From the NCBI RefSeq assembly GCF_002994745.2, contig NC_037089.1:2582001-2646000 (forward strand): a DNA stretch of 64,000 nt, given 5' to 3'. The notes below the pieces were generated by a model that did not search any database, was not told the origin of the DNA, and worked only from the letters and a program-made list of their open reading frames with translations. Of this stretch, positions 24,258 to 35,586 are shown piece by piece (the first letter of the stretch is position 1; every line of letters starts with the position of its first letter). A program made the position numbers and the translations under genes. The DNA comes from Rosa chinensis. Taxonomy: Eukaryota; Streptophyta; Magnoliopsida; Rosales; Rosaceae.

Positions 24258-26102
24258 ATGTCAACGAGCACCATTCGCAAGGCGATCGGTGCCGTGAAGG
24301 ATCAGACCAGCATTAGCCTGGCGAAGGTGGCCGGCACGATCGCGCCGGACTTGGAAGTTCTGGTGGTGAAGGCCACCACCCACGACGAGGACCCGGCCGA
24401 CGAGAAGTACATCCGGGAGATCGTCGGCCTGACGTCACACTCGCGCGGGTACGTGACGGCGGCGGTGGCGACGATTTCGAAGCGGCTGAGCAAAACCCGC
24501 GACTGGATTGTGGCGCTGAAGGCTCTGATGCTGGTGCACAGGCTGCTGATCGACGGCCACGCGCTGTTCGAGGAGGAGATTGTGCGCGCGGCGAGGAGGG
24601 GGGTGAGGGTTTTGAACATGGCCGAGTTTCGGGACGAGGCGCATTCGAATTCGTGGGATCACGCTGGGTTTGTGAGGTGTTATGGTATGTATTTGGATGA
24701 GAAGGTGGAGTTTGAGGTGGCGGAGAGGAAGTTGAGGGGTGTGGATAATAGGTTTGAGGAGAAGGAGAGTGAGTTTGAGTATGGAATGAGGCGTGCGAGG
24801 TCGAGTGAGTCGTTGGAGAGAAAAGAGGGCAAGAATAGTACTCCGGTTAGGGAAATGAGGCCGGAGAGAGTGTTGGGAAGGTTGAATGATTTGTTGAGGG
24901 TTCTCGACAGAGTTTTGGGTTGTAGGCCGGCGGGTATGGCCAAGACTAGTAGGTTGGTGATTGTTGCGCTTTATGGGGTTGTGAAGGAGAGTTTTAGGCT
25001 GTATGTGGAGATATGTGAGGCGTTGGGGGTTTTGTTGGATAGGTTTGGGGAGATGGAGTACGGGGACTGTGTGAAGGCGTTTGATGTTTATGTTAATGCG
25101 GCCAAGATGATTGATGAGCTGTTGTTGTTTTATAATTGGTGCAAGGATATGGGGATTGCGAGGACGTCTGAGTACCCGGAGGTGCTGAGAATAACTGATA
25201 AGCTTTTGGGGACACTTGAGGGTTACTTGAAGGAGAAGACAAATAGGCCAAAGAGTACACCTGAGAGGGAGGAGAGGGTTTATGTTGATGAGGAGGTGAA
25301 ACAGAATGTGAATGAGATCAAGGCTCTTCCTGCACCGGAGAGTTTCACTCCTACTCCTCCTCCGCCAGCACCTGTTGCGCAGCCTAAGCCGGCTTCACAG
25401 CCTCAGAGGGTGACTGATGAGTTGGTGAATTTGAGGGATGATGGAGTTACAGTTGATGAGCAAGGAAACAAGTTGGCTTTGGCATTGTTCTCTGGACCTC
25501 CTACTACTACTACTACTAATCCAAATGGGTCCTGGGAAGCGTTTGATTCAAATGGCGAGCCTGAAGTGACCTCAGCGTGGCAGACGCCGGCTGCTGACAG
25601 CGGTAAAGCAGATTGGGAATTGGCATTGGTTGAAACAGCTAGTAATCTGTCGAAGCAGAAGGCTGATTTGGCTGGTGGTTTTGATCCACTGCTATTGAAT
25701 GGAATGTATGATCAAGGGACGGTGAGGCAGCATGTGAGCACCTCACAATTGAGTGGTGGGAGTGCAAGTAGTGTGGCAATGCCCTTGCCACCAGGCAAGG
25801 GTTCTACGCCGGTGTTGGCCCTGCCTGCACCGGATGGGACAGTGCAAGCTGTGGGACAGCAAGACCCATTCGCTGCCTCCCTTACTGTACCACCTCCTTC
25901 ATATGTTCAAATAGCCGACATGGAGAGGAAGCAACACTTGCTTACGCAGGAACAGCTTCTTTGGCAGCAATATGGAAAAGATGGGATGCAAGGGCAAGTG
26001 AGTTTGGCCAAGCTTTCCGGCGGGTCTGGTTACTATGGTCCTCAACCAATGATGCCTTATGGGATGCCGCAGCCAGGAGGTTACTACTATGCGCCCTATT
26101 AA
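24258..26102 (+). CDS. ANTH-domain clathrin assembly protein (AP180/PICALM type)
   Basis: Endocytic adaptor that binds phosphoinositides through its ANTH domain and recruits clathrin and cargo. It is a single exon of 614 aa. The ATG at 24258 (MSTSTIRKAIGAVKDQTS) matches the family start; the frame is open 18 bp further upstream without another ATG. The ANTH domain spans about residues 5-300, with the lipid-binding region near VVKATTHDEDPADEKYIREI and the conserved SRGYVTAAVATISKRLSKTR. The C-terminal half is unstructured, with clathrin/AP-2-type motifs: GGFDPLLLNGMYDQG, VRQHVSTSQLSGGSAS and QDPFAASLTVPPPSYVQ. It closely resembles Arabidopsis At2g25430 and At4g32285, both of similar size. No lesion is seen. 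Confidence 0.95.
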   Translation: MSTSTIRKAIGAVKDQTSISLAKVAGTIAPDLEVLVVKATTHDEDPADEKYIREIVGLTSHSRGYVTAAVATISKRLSKTRDWIVALKALMLVHRLLIDGHALFEEEIVRAARRGVRVLNMAEFRDEAHSNSWDHAGFVRCYGMYLDEKVEFEVAERKLRGVDNRFEEKESEFEYGMRRARSSESLERKEGKNSTPVREMRPERVLGRLNDLLRVLDRVLGCRPAGMAKTSRLVIVALYGVVKESFRLYVEICEALGVLLDRFGEMEYGDCVKAFDVYVNAAKMIDELLLFYNWCKDMGIARTSEYPEVLRITDKLLGTLEGYLKEKTNRPKSTPEREERVYVDEEVKQNVNEIKALPAPESFTPTPPPPAPVAQPKPASQPQRVTDELVNLRDDGVTVDEQGNKLALALFSGPPTTTTTNPNGSWEAFDSNGEPEVTSAWQTPAADSGKADWELALVETASNLSKQKADLAGGFDPLLLNGMYDQGTVRQHVSTSQLSGGSASSVAMPLPPGKGSTPVLALPAPDGTVQAVGQQDPFAASLTVPPPSYVQIADMERKQHLLTQEQLLWQQYGKDGMQGQVSLAKLSGGSGYYGPQPMMPYGMPQPGGYYYAPY

Positions 26103-26436
26103 AATTGGCGGCCATTTTCTTCATCACATAATGCAAATATCTACCTATAATATTTGGATTAAGCCTATATGCAGAGATACCTTGCTTTACTTCATTTCTT
26201 GTACAAGATTTCTTGTACTACCTTCTGTTGTCTACCATTGTCTTTATTTCTGTACTATGGAGTGTGAACATTCCAGCTTTTGATATTATAAAATACTGAT
26301 CCACTTGATCGTTATAAGGTTAAGCTTTCAAGTCCAAAACAATTACAGAAATATTTTGGCGGGGATGAATCTAATTGGCAAGTAGGCAAAAAAGGGTTTC
26401 TGATTGCAATCCACATTTTGAAATTGGGGTAAAGGA

Positions 26437-26652
26437 TATGTTGCTGTTATTAACTTCTTGTGAAAACATTCAACGAGACTTTGAACTTCAGGATTCAAAA
26501 ACATAATAAAAATATATTTATATCTTCATATGATAAATGATATGTTGCTATTAGTAACTTGCTGTGAAAACATTCAACGAGACTTTGAACTACAGGAATG
26601 AAACAAAAGGAAAAACATAATAGAAATATATTTATATCTTCATATGATAAAC
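26437..26652. repeat. Tandem duplication of about 105 bp
   Basis: The segment starting GATATGTTGCTGTTATTAAC at about 26437 recurs at about 26539, sharing GTGAAAACATTCAACGAGAC and the end ATATTTATATCTTCATATGA. The second copy has a small insertion (AAACAAAAGG). It lies between two gene 3' ends. Confidence 0.8.
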
Positions 26653-26711
26653 ACCCATAATCTGTTTTGTTGTATGGATCAAGCTCATTGAGCTTTTTAA
26701 TTAATGGAAGT

Positions 26712-27834
26712 TCAGCAACTTGTGATTGAGTTTACATGAGTAAGTTTGTTTTGATCAGAATAACCATTCCAAGCACTTTGATCAACTACTTCACCACCAA
26801 TCCAATTAGCATGGATAACCCTAATAATATTCCAAACCCCATGATACGGATTTGGCCAATATAAACACCCTTGAAAGTGTCCATAACCGTAAGCACCTCC
26901 ACAACTAAAGCAAAAAAAACGATCAATACCGAAAGCAAGATCGTCAAATTGAAGCCATCTCCACATTCCATGCCAGTTCTTCTTAACTTCAGGAAGAGCT
27001 CTCATTACCTCCACCTGCTTATCTTTCAGTTCATGAAATTTGTTTTTCTGTTTATGCAAGACATCGACAACAGCATCATCAGATTCAAAAGTAATGAATC
27101 CGAAACCTTTAGGTGTGTTGCTTTCCTTGTCATATATTATGATTCCATCATCAATTGCACCAAACTTAGCAAAGTAGTCTCTGAATTCATCTTCAGTTAG
27201 ATCATGTGGTAAACCTCCCACAAAAATCTTTGTAGGGATGTAACCTTGATGTTGAACATATTGCTCTTCTTGATAAATTTGGTTTCTCTCACGCTTTGGT
27301 TCCGAAGGCCTTACATCAATCTGCATTATCAAAATTCGAAATTCCATATACAAAAAAGAAAGACTAATTACCCAACAAAGAGAAACAATAACCTATTTTA
27401 CTTCATTGAAAATTTCATTCACTTTAAGAAGAGTTCTTTACAATCCATGAGTAGTTGAGGTGATAAAAACACAAAAGATTACATGAAGAAAACCATGGGC
27501 ATGTGCTACGGTAGCAACCACGAAAAACTGAAAACATAATACAAAGATTTCATGAAATTTAACACGAGTAAATTATACAAAAACTAACCGTCTTGCCAAA
27601 GATGGAGTGGTTTTCTTCTTCCAATACTCTCTTGGCCACTAACGGGTCAGTGAAGGTAACAAAACCAAACTCTCTAGGTTGACGAGTGATTTTATCCAAA
27701 ACGATCACACACTCTTCTACCACGCCGTATCTACTGAAGTGTTCTTCCAAGATATCTTCATCAACCTCCCCTGTTATTCCACCCACAAATATCTTTCTGT
27801 CTTGCTTTGCGTCCATGGCAGCCCCAAAACTCAC
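26712..27834 (-). CDS. Two-RRM RNA-binding protein (hnRNP A/B-like)
   Basis: Probable single-stranded RNA-binding protein. Two exons, 27589-27834 and 26712-27320, join in frame to 284 aa. RRM1 carries RNP2 KIFVGGI and RNP1-like EFGFVTF; RRM2 carries RNP2 KIFVGGL and RNP1 KGFGFITF. The order matches plant hnRNP-like and Musashi-like proteins. The start could be the first Met (27834) or the Met at residue 7 (MDAKQDRKIFVGG). The C-terminus after RRM2 is short and unlike the glycine-rich tail common in this group: it is rich in W, Y, F and C with few glycine runs. A shortened or diverged tail, or a missed downstream exon, are both possible. It is transcribed divergently from ARP6. Confidence 0.85.
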
Positions 27835-27997
27835 GAAACCTATAGAAAGCCAAAGTTTTCTCGAAAACGGTGTAAGATTTTATATGTACGTGTACCCATT
27901 AGAGTTTATAAGGTATTCTAACTAAGCCTATTTATTGTTGCACTAGGATTTCGTATACAACAGGGCCTCTGTGCGCGCCAATTAGTCTCACCCGAAA
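27835..27997. promoter_or_regulatory. Short divergent intergenic region shared by the RRM gene and ARP6
   Basis: Only 163 bp separate the two start codons on opposite strands, so 5' UTRs and promoters must overlap or be very compact. At 27975-27982 the sequence GCGCCAAT is, on the minus strand, ATTGGCGC, a match to the E2F consensus WTTSSCSS, and it overlaps a CCAAT pentamer. The function is inferred from position only. Confidence 0.5.
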
Positions 27998-30032
27998 ATG
28001 CACCAAAACGGCGTCGTTGTGCTGGACAACGGCGGCGGCCTAATCAAAGCCGGGTACGGCGGCGAGCGCGACCCCGCCGCCATAATCCCCAACTGCGTCT
28101 ACCGCCCTCTCTCCTCCAAGAAATGGCTCACCCCTTCCCCCACCGACCCCATCGACCTCACCTCCGCCGCCGTCCGCCGCCCCATCGACCGCGGCTACCT
28201 TATCAACCCGGACCTCCAGCGCGAGATCTGGGCCCACCTCTTCTCCCAAGTCCTCCGGGTCAACCCGGCCCAATCCTCCCTCCTCCTAACCGAGCCCCTC
28301 TTCACCCTCCCCTCCATCCAACGCGCCGCCGACGAGCTCGTCTTCGAGGACTTCAACTTCGCCGCCCTCTACGTGGCCCACGCGCCGTCGCTGGCCCACC
28401 TCTACGAGGCCAGCCGCCGGCCCGTTAAGGCCCAATGCAGCCTCGTCGTCGATTGTGGATTCTCGTTCACCCACGCCGTCCCGGTCTTCCAGAACTTTCC
28501 GATCAACTACGCCGCGAAGAGAATTGACCTCGGGGGAAAGGCGTTGACCAATTACCTCAAGGAGCTCGTTTCGTACCGCTCTGTGAATGTTATGGACGAA
28601 ACGTTTCTTATTGACGATGTGAAGGAGAAGCTCTGCTTTGTCTCCATGAATGTGACTCGTGACCTCCAGATTGCAAAGTACGTGACTTTTCTTGAATTTG
28701 AGCTGCTTTTGTTATTATAGGGTTTAGGGTTTATCGTTTTTTCTTGAATTTGATCTAATTTTAGTTCAAGTATGGGACTTTATATTGTTCGTTCTTGAAT
28801 TTGAGCTAGCTTGAGTTCTTTGCTTGTGTTATTATAGGGTTTAGGGTTTAGAGTGTTTTTGTTTGTTCTTAAATTTGATCTAATTGTAGTTCTGAGTTTT
28901 GATGAATGTTGGTGAAAAGAGTAATTTTAAGTTTGGGGAAAGTAGGAGCCTTTATTGTTTTGTTGTGTTGGTTGTTGAATTGAAGCTGATTTTAGTTTTG
29001 GGTGTTCAGGAAGCATGGAAAGGACAATGCTTTCAGGTGCACATATGTGTTGCCTGATGGTGTTACGCATACACAAGGGTATGTTAAAAACCCAGAAGAA
29101 GCAAAGAGGTACTTGGCCATAGGAGATAGTGATTCGCTACAAGAAGTGGCCAAGAAGATGGATGTGAATCGGGTTGAAGTTGTGGACAAGTTGGAGGAGC
29201 GAAAGAAGATTGATTTGAGCAAGAATGTAATTCTGCTGTCATTTTTTTTTTTTTTGGAACTAGACTATTGCTTGTGTTGGTTTGCCAATTTTTTGAGCTG
29301 TTTGATGATTTTGTGTAGGAATTCGACTTGACAAATGAAAGGTTCCTTGTGCCGGAGATGATCTTCCATCCTGCTGATTTGGGTTTGTCTTATATTTTGC
29401 TCCCTTTCTTTCCAAGTATTTGAATCTTTGGTTAGCTGTTATAAATGAATCTGTTGTTGCAGGAATGAATCAGGCTGGACTAGCAGAATGCATTGTTCGA
29501 GCTGTCAGTTCATGCCATCCTCATCTTCACCCTGTACTGTATGAAAGGTGACCTGAAAAACTTTGCATTTTTGTTTAAGTATAATTCATTTTCAATACTG
29601 ATTAGTTTGACTGAATTTTCTTGGCCAGCATTATTTTAACTGGCGGAAGCACATTGTTTCCTCGACTTGCTGATAGACTGTATGCACTGATCTCCTTTCC
29701 ATATAAGTTTGTAGGATTTAATACTAAAGCATTCTTTCGTACTTAAGTTTGTATTGATATTGCAGAGAGAGAGAGCTGCGGCCTCTTGTTCCTGATGACT
29801 ATCAAGTGAAGATAACTCCCCAAGAAGAGTAAGATTTCTCCTACCACATAACACTACTCATGTACCTACTTCCATTTTATTGAAGTTTTGCCATGTTTTC
29901 TCCAGCCCCATACTAGGTGTTTGGCGAGGGGGATCAGTTTTGGCATCAAGTCCTGATTTTGAAGCAATGTGTGTTACCAAGGCTGAGTATGAGGAGCTTG
30001 GATCTGCTCGATGTCGGAAGAGATTCTTTTAA
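27998..30032 (+). CDS. ARP6: Actin-related protein 6 (SWR1 complex subunit)
   Basis: Nuclear actin-related protein of the SWR1 chromatin remodeller, which deposits H2A.Z and in Arabidopsis represses flowering (SUF3/ESD1). Seven exons join in frame to 425 aa, against about 421 in Arabidopsis: 27998-28677, 29009-29226, 29319-29382, 29463-29547, 29639-29679, 29766-29828, 29906-30032. It begins with VVLDNGGGLIKAGYGGERDP (actin phosphate-1 loop form) and contains LVVDCGFSFTHAVPVF, IDLGGKALTNYLKELVSYRS, SIILTGGSTLFPRLADRLE and the C-terminal ILGVWRGGSVLASSPDFEAM, ending in the basic CRKRFF. Exon 1 is markedly GC-rich with C-ending codons until about 28450, after which composition falls, a 5' GC gradient. 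No lesion is seen. Confidence 0.96.
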
Positions 30033-31001
30033 TGGGTACAAGCAGTTTTGGAGGGTAAGTTATCTGAATGGCCAAATCCAGTTATCATATTACTTGAGAC
30101 GACGAAATTAGGTACCAGTAATTCTGGGACCTTAACACTTCTCTGCATCTTCAGCAAGTCCATGAGGGAAGATTTAGCCGAGTAGCATCTACAACGTCTG
30201 TTGTCACCACTGAAGAAGCTTGCGAAATGGAAGTGTGATTACCTCGTTACTTATCAATATGATTATGAAATGCTTTGTTCTGCCTTCCCTCGTCCCTTTT
30301 TGATAGCCATCCCGAGGGAGAGATTTTCTACCCCTTTGATTGACATTCCAGCCCTGCCTATATAACGAACAAATGTGGAATGAGTGAATTCAAGAAAAAG
30401 TTTCACAAGACTAGATCTGCATTACAGCGTCTTCTCAATCAAAATGTGGGTGTTTCATTACAGCATGGAGAACACTCTTATCAATTCTCTTTGAGCATGG
30501 ATTTTCATATGCTCTATCTGAATGAGAAATCATGTTGATTTTCAATTCATCACAATCATTGTCGTGAAAGGGAGATGCGGTGGATGCTTAAAACATTTTT
30601 CACATTAGTGGGCGCTACAAGTGTGTTTGAGATATTTCCTCTGTTTTTGTAAAGTGCAGTAGTTGCTGCTATTGAAACGATTTCAAGCCACTTTGTAGAT
30701 ATCCCATTTTATCAAGCAGATCAATGGTATGTAAATGATGAATGTAGTGTTTTCAGAGAGAAATAGAAGTTGTGAATTTGCGATCCATCAATTTCGTCCT
30801 GTTTTCGTATTTGATGCCAGAAGATAAAGTGGTAACAGAAAACAAAGAAAGCAAATTGTTCTTCAGTAGAAACAAACCCAAATCTTAATTCTGTATAATT
30901 GCTTTCTATCCCATTGTGCAAACGAAAGCATAACAAGTAATCGATAAGGTAATTAAAAGTGACCAAGATGTTCTGATAACAATTATTTCTCATCTCACTC
31001 T
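30033..31001. other. 3' flank of ARP6 and spacer
   Basis: Convergent spacer between ARP6 and SPT6-like copy A. There is an A/T-rich 3' UTR-like sequence but no further coding region that I can support. A degenerate coding continuation of the SPT6 tandem SH2 region was looked for and not seen. Confidence 0.5.
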
Positions 31002-34000
31002 CTACAAACTACAAAGTTCCGCATTCAATCGCTTCTTTCGAAGGCGTTTGATTTTGCAAGTGATAATATCACCCACCTTCAGTACCTGAGATAAGTCTGA
31101 AATTTCCCTCCCATTAACTGTAAAATCTTCTCTCTGAAGTGTACAAATCAATCCAGCTCCCACAGTACAAATTGTTGTTTTGGGTAGAGCCCTTCGAACT
31201 ATGGCCTGCACAATGCTTCCTTGAGATAGTGTGGTGCAAGTCTCACCTGTCATTGTATAGAACATGTCATCTTCATCTAGTTCTTCATATGTTTTACGCT
31301 CATCCTGAAACCCCTGTATTAATTCTCTCCTTATGCCGCACAATGTTTGCATCTTATTCTCAAGTTTTTTGCTTTTAGCATATGCTTCAACGTCAAGCTT
31401 CTCGAGGTAACTAGGTTGATCCCTAATGCGCTGCATTTCCATTGCATCCTTATCATCATAAACGTCTTTGGCCATTTCTTGTGCAAGCAAATAGGATTCT
31501 GGATGGATACTTGTATCATCCAACAGAGCATTAAATTGGCTGCTGGTGCTGTTAGCAGCTAACCCATGTTGCTGAATACGCAAGAAACCAACTGCATTTA
31601 GATACACCCTTCTACCAAGCCCATGCAACGTAGCCAACTCCCTTCGAGCAATTATTTCACCACTTCTTACCAATGACCGCTGCAGAGATGCTGCCTTTCT
31701 AGGTCCAAGTCCAGAAATGAATTGCAAAGGTGCAAATAACCATTCATGGCTTGTAGCCAAAGTTATGTCAAGGCCAACCTGGTTTGTAACATCTACCATG
31801 ACCTGTTCAATCATCGCGTACTTCTCATCTGGGGTGAGAAAGGAGAAGTGAGTGGTTTCCAAGATAAGATCTCTCGTCCCGGTCCACAAAGTGTGGCAAC
31901 CATTGCCAGTGGATTTTGAAGATAACGCCCAAGAGCCACAGCCCGCCGGACCATGCCTGATTGTCCAGGTAGCTGATCAGCCGAAATCTGAGAACTTTCA
32001 TACAGGCAAGCCAAAGTTTCATCCCCATATACAACCCTTAGGGGGATCATTTTCTCGGGTACCTGTAATGATTCAATTCCCAGAAGTTGTAATTTCAGCA
32101 TATCACAAGACATATTAGTCGCTCCTATGATAGCAAGATCAGGTTCGTGATCATTCACGAACTGCAGAATACGTTTATCATCATTTTCCATACGCAGTCT
32201 AGTAGGTTTATCAAAGAATGGTACGGTCCAGGTGAGATTCTCCCAGCTGATAGTCCCTATGCAAAGCACATCTAGCAGCTCCCCACATGAATCCAACATC
32301 ACTAAAGTGGTTGCAGGGTCCCCGGGACCCCAACAGCAAGCCATGACCCTAGGTGGTGCAGTTTGGTTCCGTTTATATGGCGGTGCCATGGAGACTCTAT
32401 TCCACAAAGCCTTTCCACATTGCATAAGTAACCAGTTTTTTGCTCTACTGACCAACAAGGATCTTGCTTCTTTCTCCATTGAAGGCAGAAGGAAATTGGA
32501 AAGAGCGTCTTGCAATATCAACTTGCGCTGCTCGTTCCACAGTTGTGCAGATAATTTACTAAGATTGTAGTTGCTTAAGTCGCGTATCAACCTGTTCAGA
32601 CGGTCTTCGGGCAGCTTAATAGTGACTTGTACAAGATTCTCCTCTTCAGCCTTTTGGACAAGAAACCATTGTGCATCCTCAAATCTATTCAATTGCTTTT
32701 TTTGACAATCCATATATAAGCCAGGTTTTGTGCTCGTGACTGATACTTCAACGAAATCAAAGTAATTGCTGCGGACATACTTCCTCACACCTGGATCACT
32801 ACTGATATCAATAGCATCCTGACCCTCACCTGCAGGGAAATGCAAGTTAAACTTGCTGTTGACATCCTCGACCTCTCTCTCTGACTCTGCATCTCGGAGT
32901 GACTTCATAATTGATTCAAAAAGCTGTGGAGTCTCATCATGTAAGAGTCCTCGTCGAGATTCTTCCTCAAAGCGCTTATTGTAGTGAAATTGCAATGCCC
33001 TTTTCTGATTCTGAAACAGCAGCCACTTTTTGTGCAATTCCTGAATGGCCCACAGTACCTTGTGCCACTTTAACGTAGATTTTTCTTCTTCAGGCTGTTC
33101 AGGATCTTTCAGTAAGCTAAGGCAGTCCTCTTTTCGGTACATAGCAATGAAGGGAATCTGAAAAAACAAGAATATAAAGACTCATATATATATAGCTATG
33201 GAAAAAAGAATCAGATAAATTGACAATTGAACCCTGCTCATTAATAAGAATAATACATACATCCAATTTTTGCACATGGTGCATCTGCAAAAACCTGAAG
33301 ATGTCATCATGGTGCTTATTGAACCAAACAAAGGTTCAAGTTGATTATGTATCCACTGACTCTCATCATGTATGCTGATTCCTTCCAGTATGCTTTCGTC
33401 ATCATCGTATATCTACACACACACAATAATATTTTTCAATAAATTTATCTGCAAGGGAACTAAGTGATTGAAACGTTTCAGAATGTCAGTATGTTGACTA
33501 TGTTCCTTTTCTATGTTGTGGAGTTGTTTAAACGACTAACCTTTATCACACTTAGTAACATGTCATGGTTATCTCTAGTATAGGTTTTAGAAAAGAAAAT
33601 AGTAGGGTAAGCTAAATGAAATTTGATAATAAGCACTTGATACGTTGACTGGTGCCCTAGAAAAATTCAAATCCAATAGCAACAAGGATATTGAATTGGA
33701 CAAGAATAGCACTGACGCAGACGGATTGATAACTAGGTTTACCAGCAATAAATCTAACCAAAAGATTCTGGAGTTCACCAAAGATAAAAGAGAATAATCT
33801 CTAAGATGCGTTATGCAGCCGCTGCATAAATAAGAGAAAAGTACCCTAGAGCGACTAACAACGAAACCCTAAGGCCCATGGATAAAAATGAAAACAACCC
33901 AAAAATAACTAAGAAAACCAAAAACGGGTAAAATAGAAAAATGCAGTTTTGAGGCCCTAAACGACCTCGAAAGCCCGAAAAAGGTCACAGGTCGTAGCAA

Positions 34001-34460
34001 AGCAACGAGTTTGATTTCTTGCGCGATTCCCTTTCCGGAAAGGTAAAGTGCGTCCCAATCGGACTCCGGAGGCCCATTTCACGTCTACTAGTCACTTTTC
34101 GTTTTCCACCTTTGGCACGATCCAATTGTTCTTGAAATTGGACCGCCATCTGTTCTGCATCAAGCACAGTAGGACTATGAAGAAGTTTTTTCATGCAGGG
34201 GCAACCTTTTGCGTCAGACAACCTTTGCTTTTCTAAGGGGTGTGATTATATTCTTGCACAAAATAAATTAGTTCCTGAGCGCCAAAATAATATATATGAA
34301 AACAAAGAACGAACCTGCATTCTTTCTGAAAAATCAAGCTTCAAAATCTGGTCATCCCGATCGACTGTGGATGGTTCCTTGTGCGCTTCTTCCAGACTTC
34401 CATGTCGATGTCTTCGATCAACACAGATGTCGTAACTGCGTTACTTTCTTCGATCGCCAT
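31002..34460 (-). pseudogene. SPT6L: SPT6-like transcription elongation factor, truncated copy A
   Basis: Resembles plant SPT6, a nuclear histone chaperone and elongation factor. Recognisable exons are 34315-34460 (ending in an FSERMQ-like SPT6 stretch), 33261-33412 and one long exon 31002-33157. The long exon covers the helix-turn-helix/YqgF core (LCGPGREILSW, VTNQVGLDI), the HhH region (FISGLGPRKAASLQRSLVRS), the death-like segment and an S1 domain ending VGDIITCKIKRLRKK. The acidic N-terminus and the C-terminal SH2 domains are absent. Two lesions are visible. A 10-bp deletion relative to copy B near 31850 shifts the frame after EILSWKPLTS. A 2-bp surplus in exon 33261-33412 shifts QLEPLFG out of frame with FLQMHHVQKLD. 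It also lacks two introns that copy B has. Long open stretches suggest recent decay, or assembly error at these points. Confidence 0.75.
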
Positions 34461-34779
34461 GTTTGGTGAAACAGAGATTATTTTTTATCTTCATTTTCTC
34501 GCTCAGAGATAACAAACGTCTAAAATATAATGGAATTCCCTCAAGTATTGATCATCACCATACCTAACTTTTATTTTACTGATCCATGTATAATACTATA
34601 ATTCATCTCTTGTTCAAAGAAAAAAAATGTATAATTCATCTTTGGTTGGTAGATTAACTTGCTAATATGTCCACACCCCACAGGCCCACATAATATGCTA
34701 ATCAAACAAACTCCCAGATTTGGAATATTAGAGTGCTATAGATTTTTCAATCACCCATTAGTCACTGCTCGCGGAGTAA

Positions 34780-34957
34780 GGCTGGAAACGGGCTGAGCCC
34801 ATATGTAAATTTGCTGAGTCTGGGACCGAGCCCGAACTTTTCAAGCCGGGCCCAAATCGTGTTATGCATAGGCTGGGATCGAATCAAGGACGGACCGAAA
34901 TTTTTCGGACCCGTTTTCGGGCCCCAACAAGCCTTAAAAAAAAAAAAAAAAAAAAAA
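34780..34957 (+). repeat. GC-rich poly-A-tailed repeat fragment
   Basis: About 150 bp rich in CGGGC and GAGCCC motifs runs into an A23 tract (about 34934-34957). Composition and tail differ from the flanks, which suggests a small retroposed repeat. No coding sense or family assignment. Confidence 0.4.
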
Positions 34958-35586
34958 TGATGCGTTGAAATTCGAAGACAAATCAAGGGACTGTAGATTC
35001 GGTCATTGTTGCAGGTGGCGCCACGGGATTGCTCTAGATCTTAATTTAAGTTGAAACCAATAGTGATATAGCAATCCATGCCAAAAAGAAGAAGGTAGTC
35101 GAAAACCACAATCCTCAGTATAACAAAGAACTCTTTGATCTACAAAGCACAGGGGAGGGCCCTAAAGATTCAAAATTTGAAGGTAAAATTCTGGGGAAGA
35201 CCCCCTGAAACAATATTGGTCAGGCTTGAAATTTAAGACAAACAAGAAATCACATCCAGGCCTGGAAAAACTAAGAATCTAAACAAACAGAAGGACCAAA
35301 AGCAATTCTCAGTATAAACACAAGTAATTAGTCCAACACATTTGCTAATCCTCATGAAATTCACTTAAAAAAAACATACGCATTTAGTCATCACAAGTGC
35401 CTAGTCAAGTAAAATTGAACATAATAGACCAGCAGATAGTCATCCCATCAATACTTAAATCCTAGCAGATGTAGTCATCACACAAGTAAATAATCAAAAC
35501 ACAGTCTGACAGCAAAAGGAGAGCATCCTACTAATTAAGCATCAAAGATACTGAATGTCCTGATATAGGTTATTTCTCATCTCCGT
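34958..35586. other. Spacer between SPT6-like copies
   Basis: AT-rich sequence without open frames or clear repeats. It separates the 5' end of copy A from the 3' end of copy B. Confidence 0.5.

Noticed and set aside
28040..28474. Antisense and alternate-frame proteins over ARP6 exon 1
   Set aside because: Produced by the high GC of exon 1; their glycine/valine- or proline/arginine-rich composition matches no family.
33587..34236. Small frames inside the first large intron of SPT6-like copy A
   Set aside because: No recognisable protein; probably degenerate repeat sequence in an intron.
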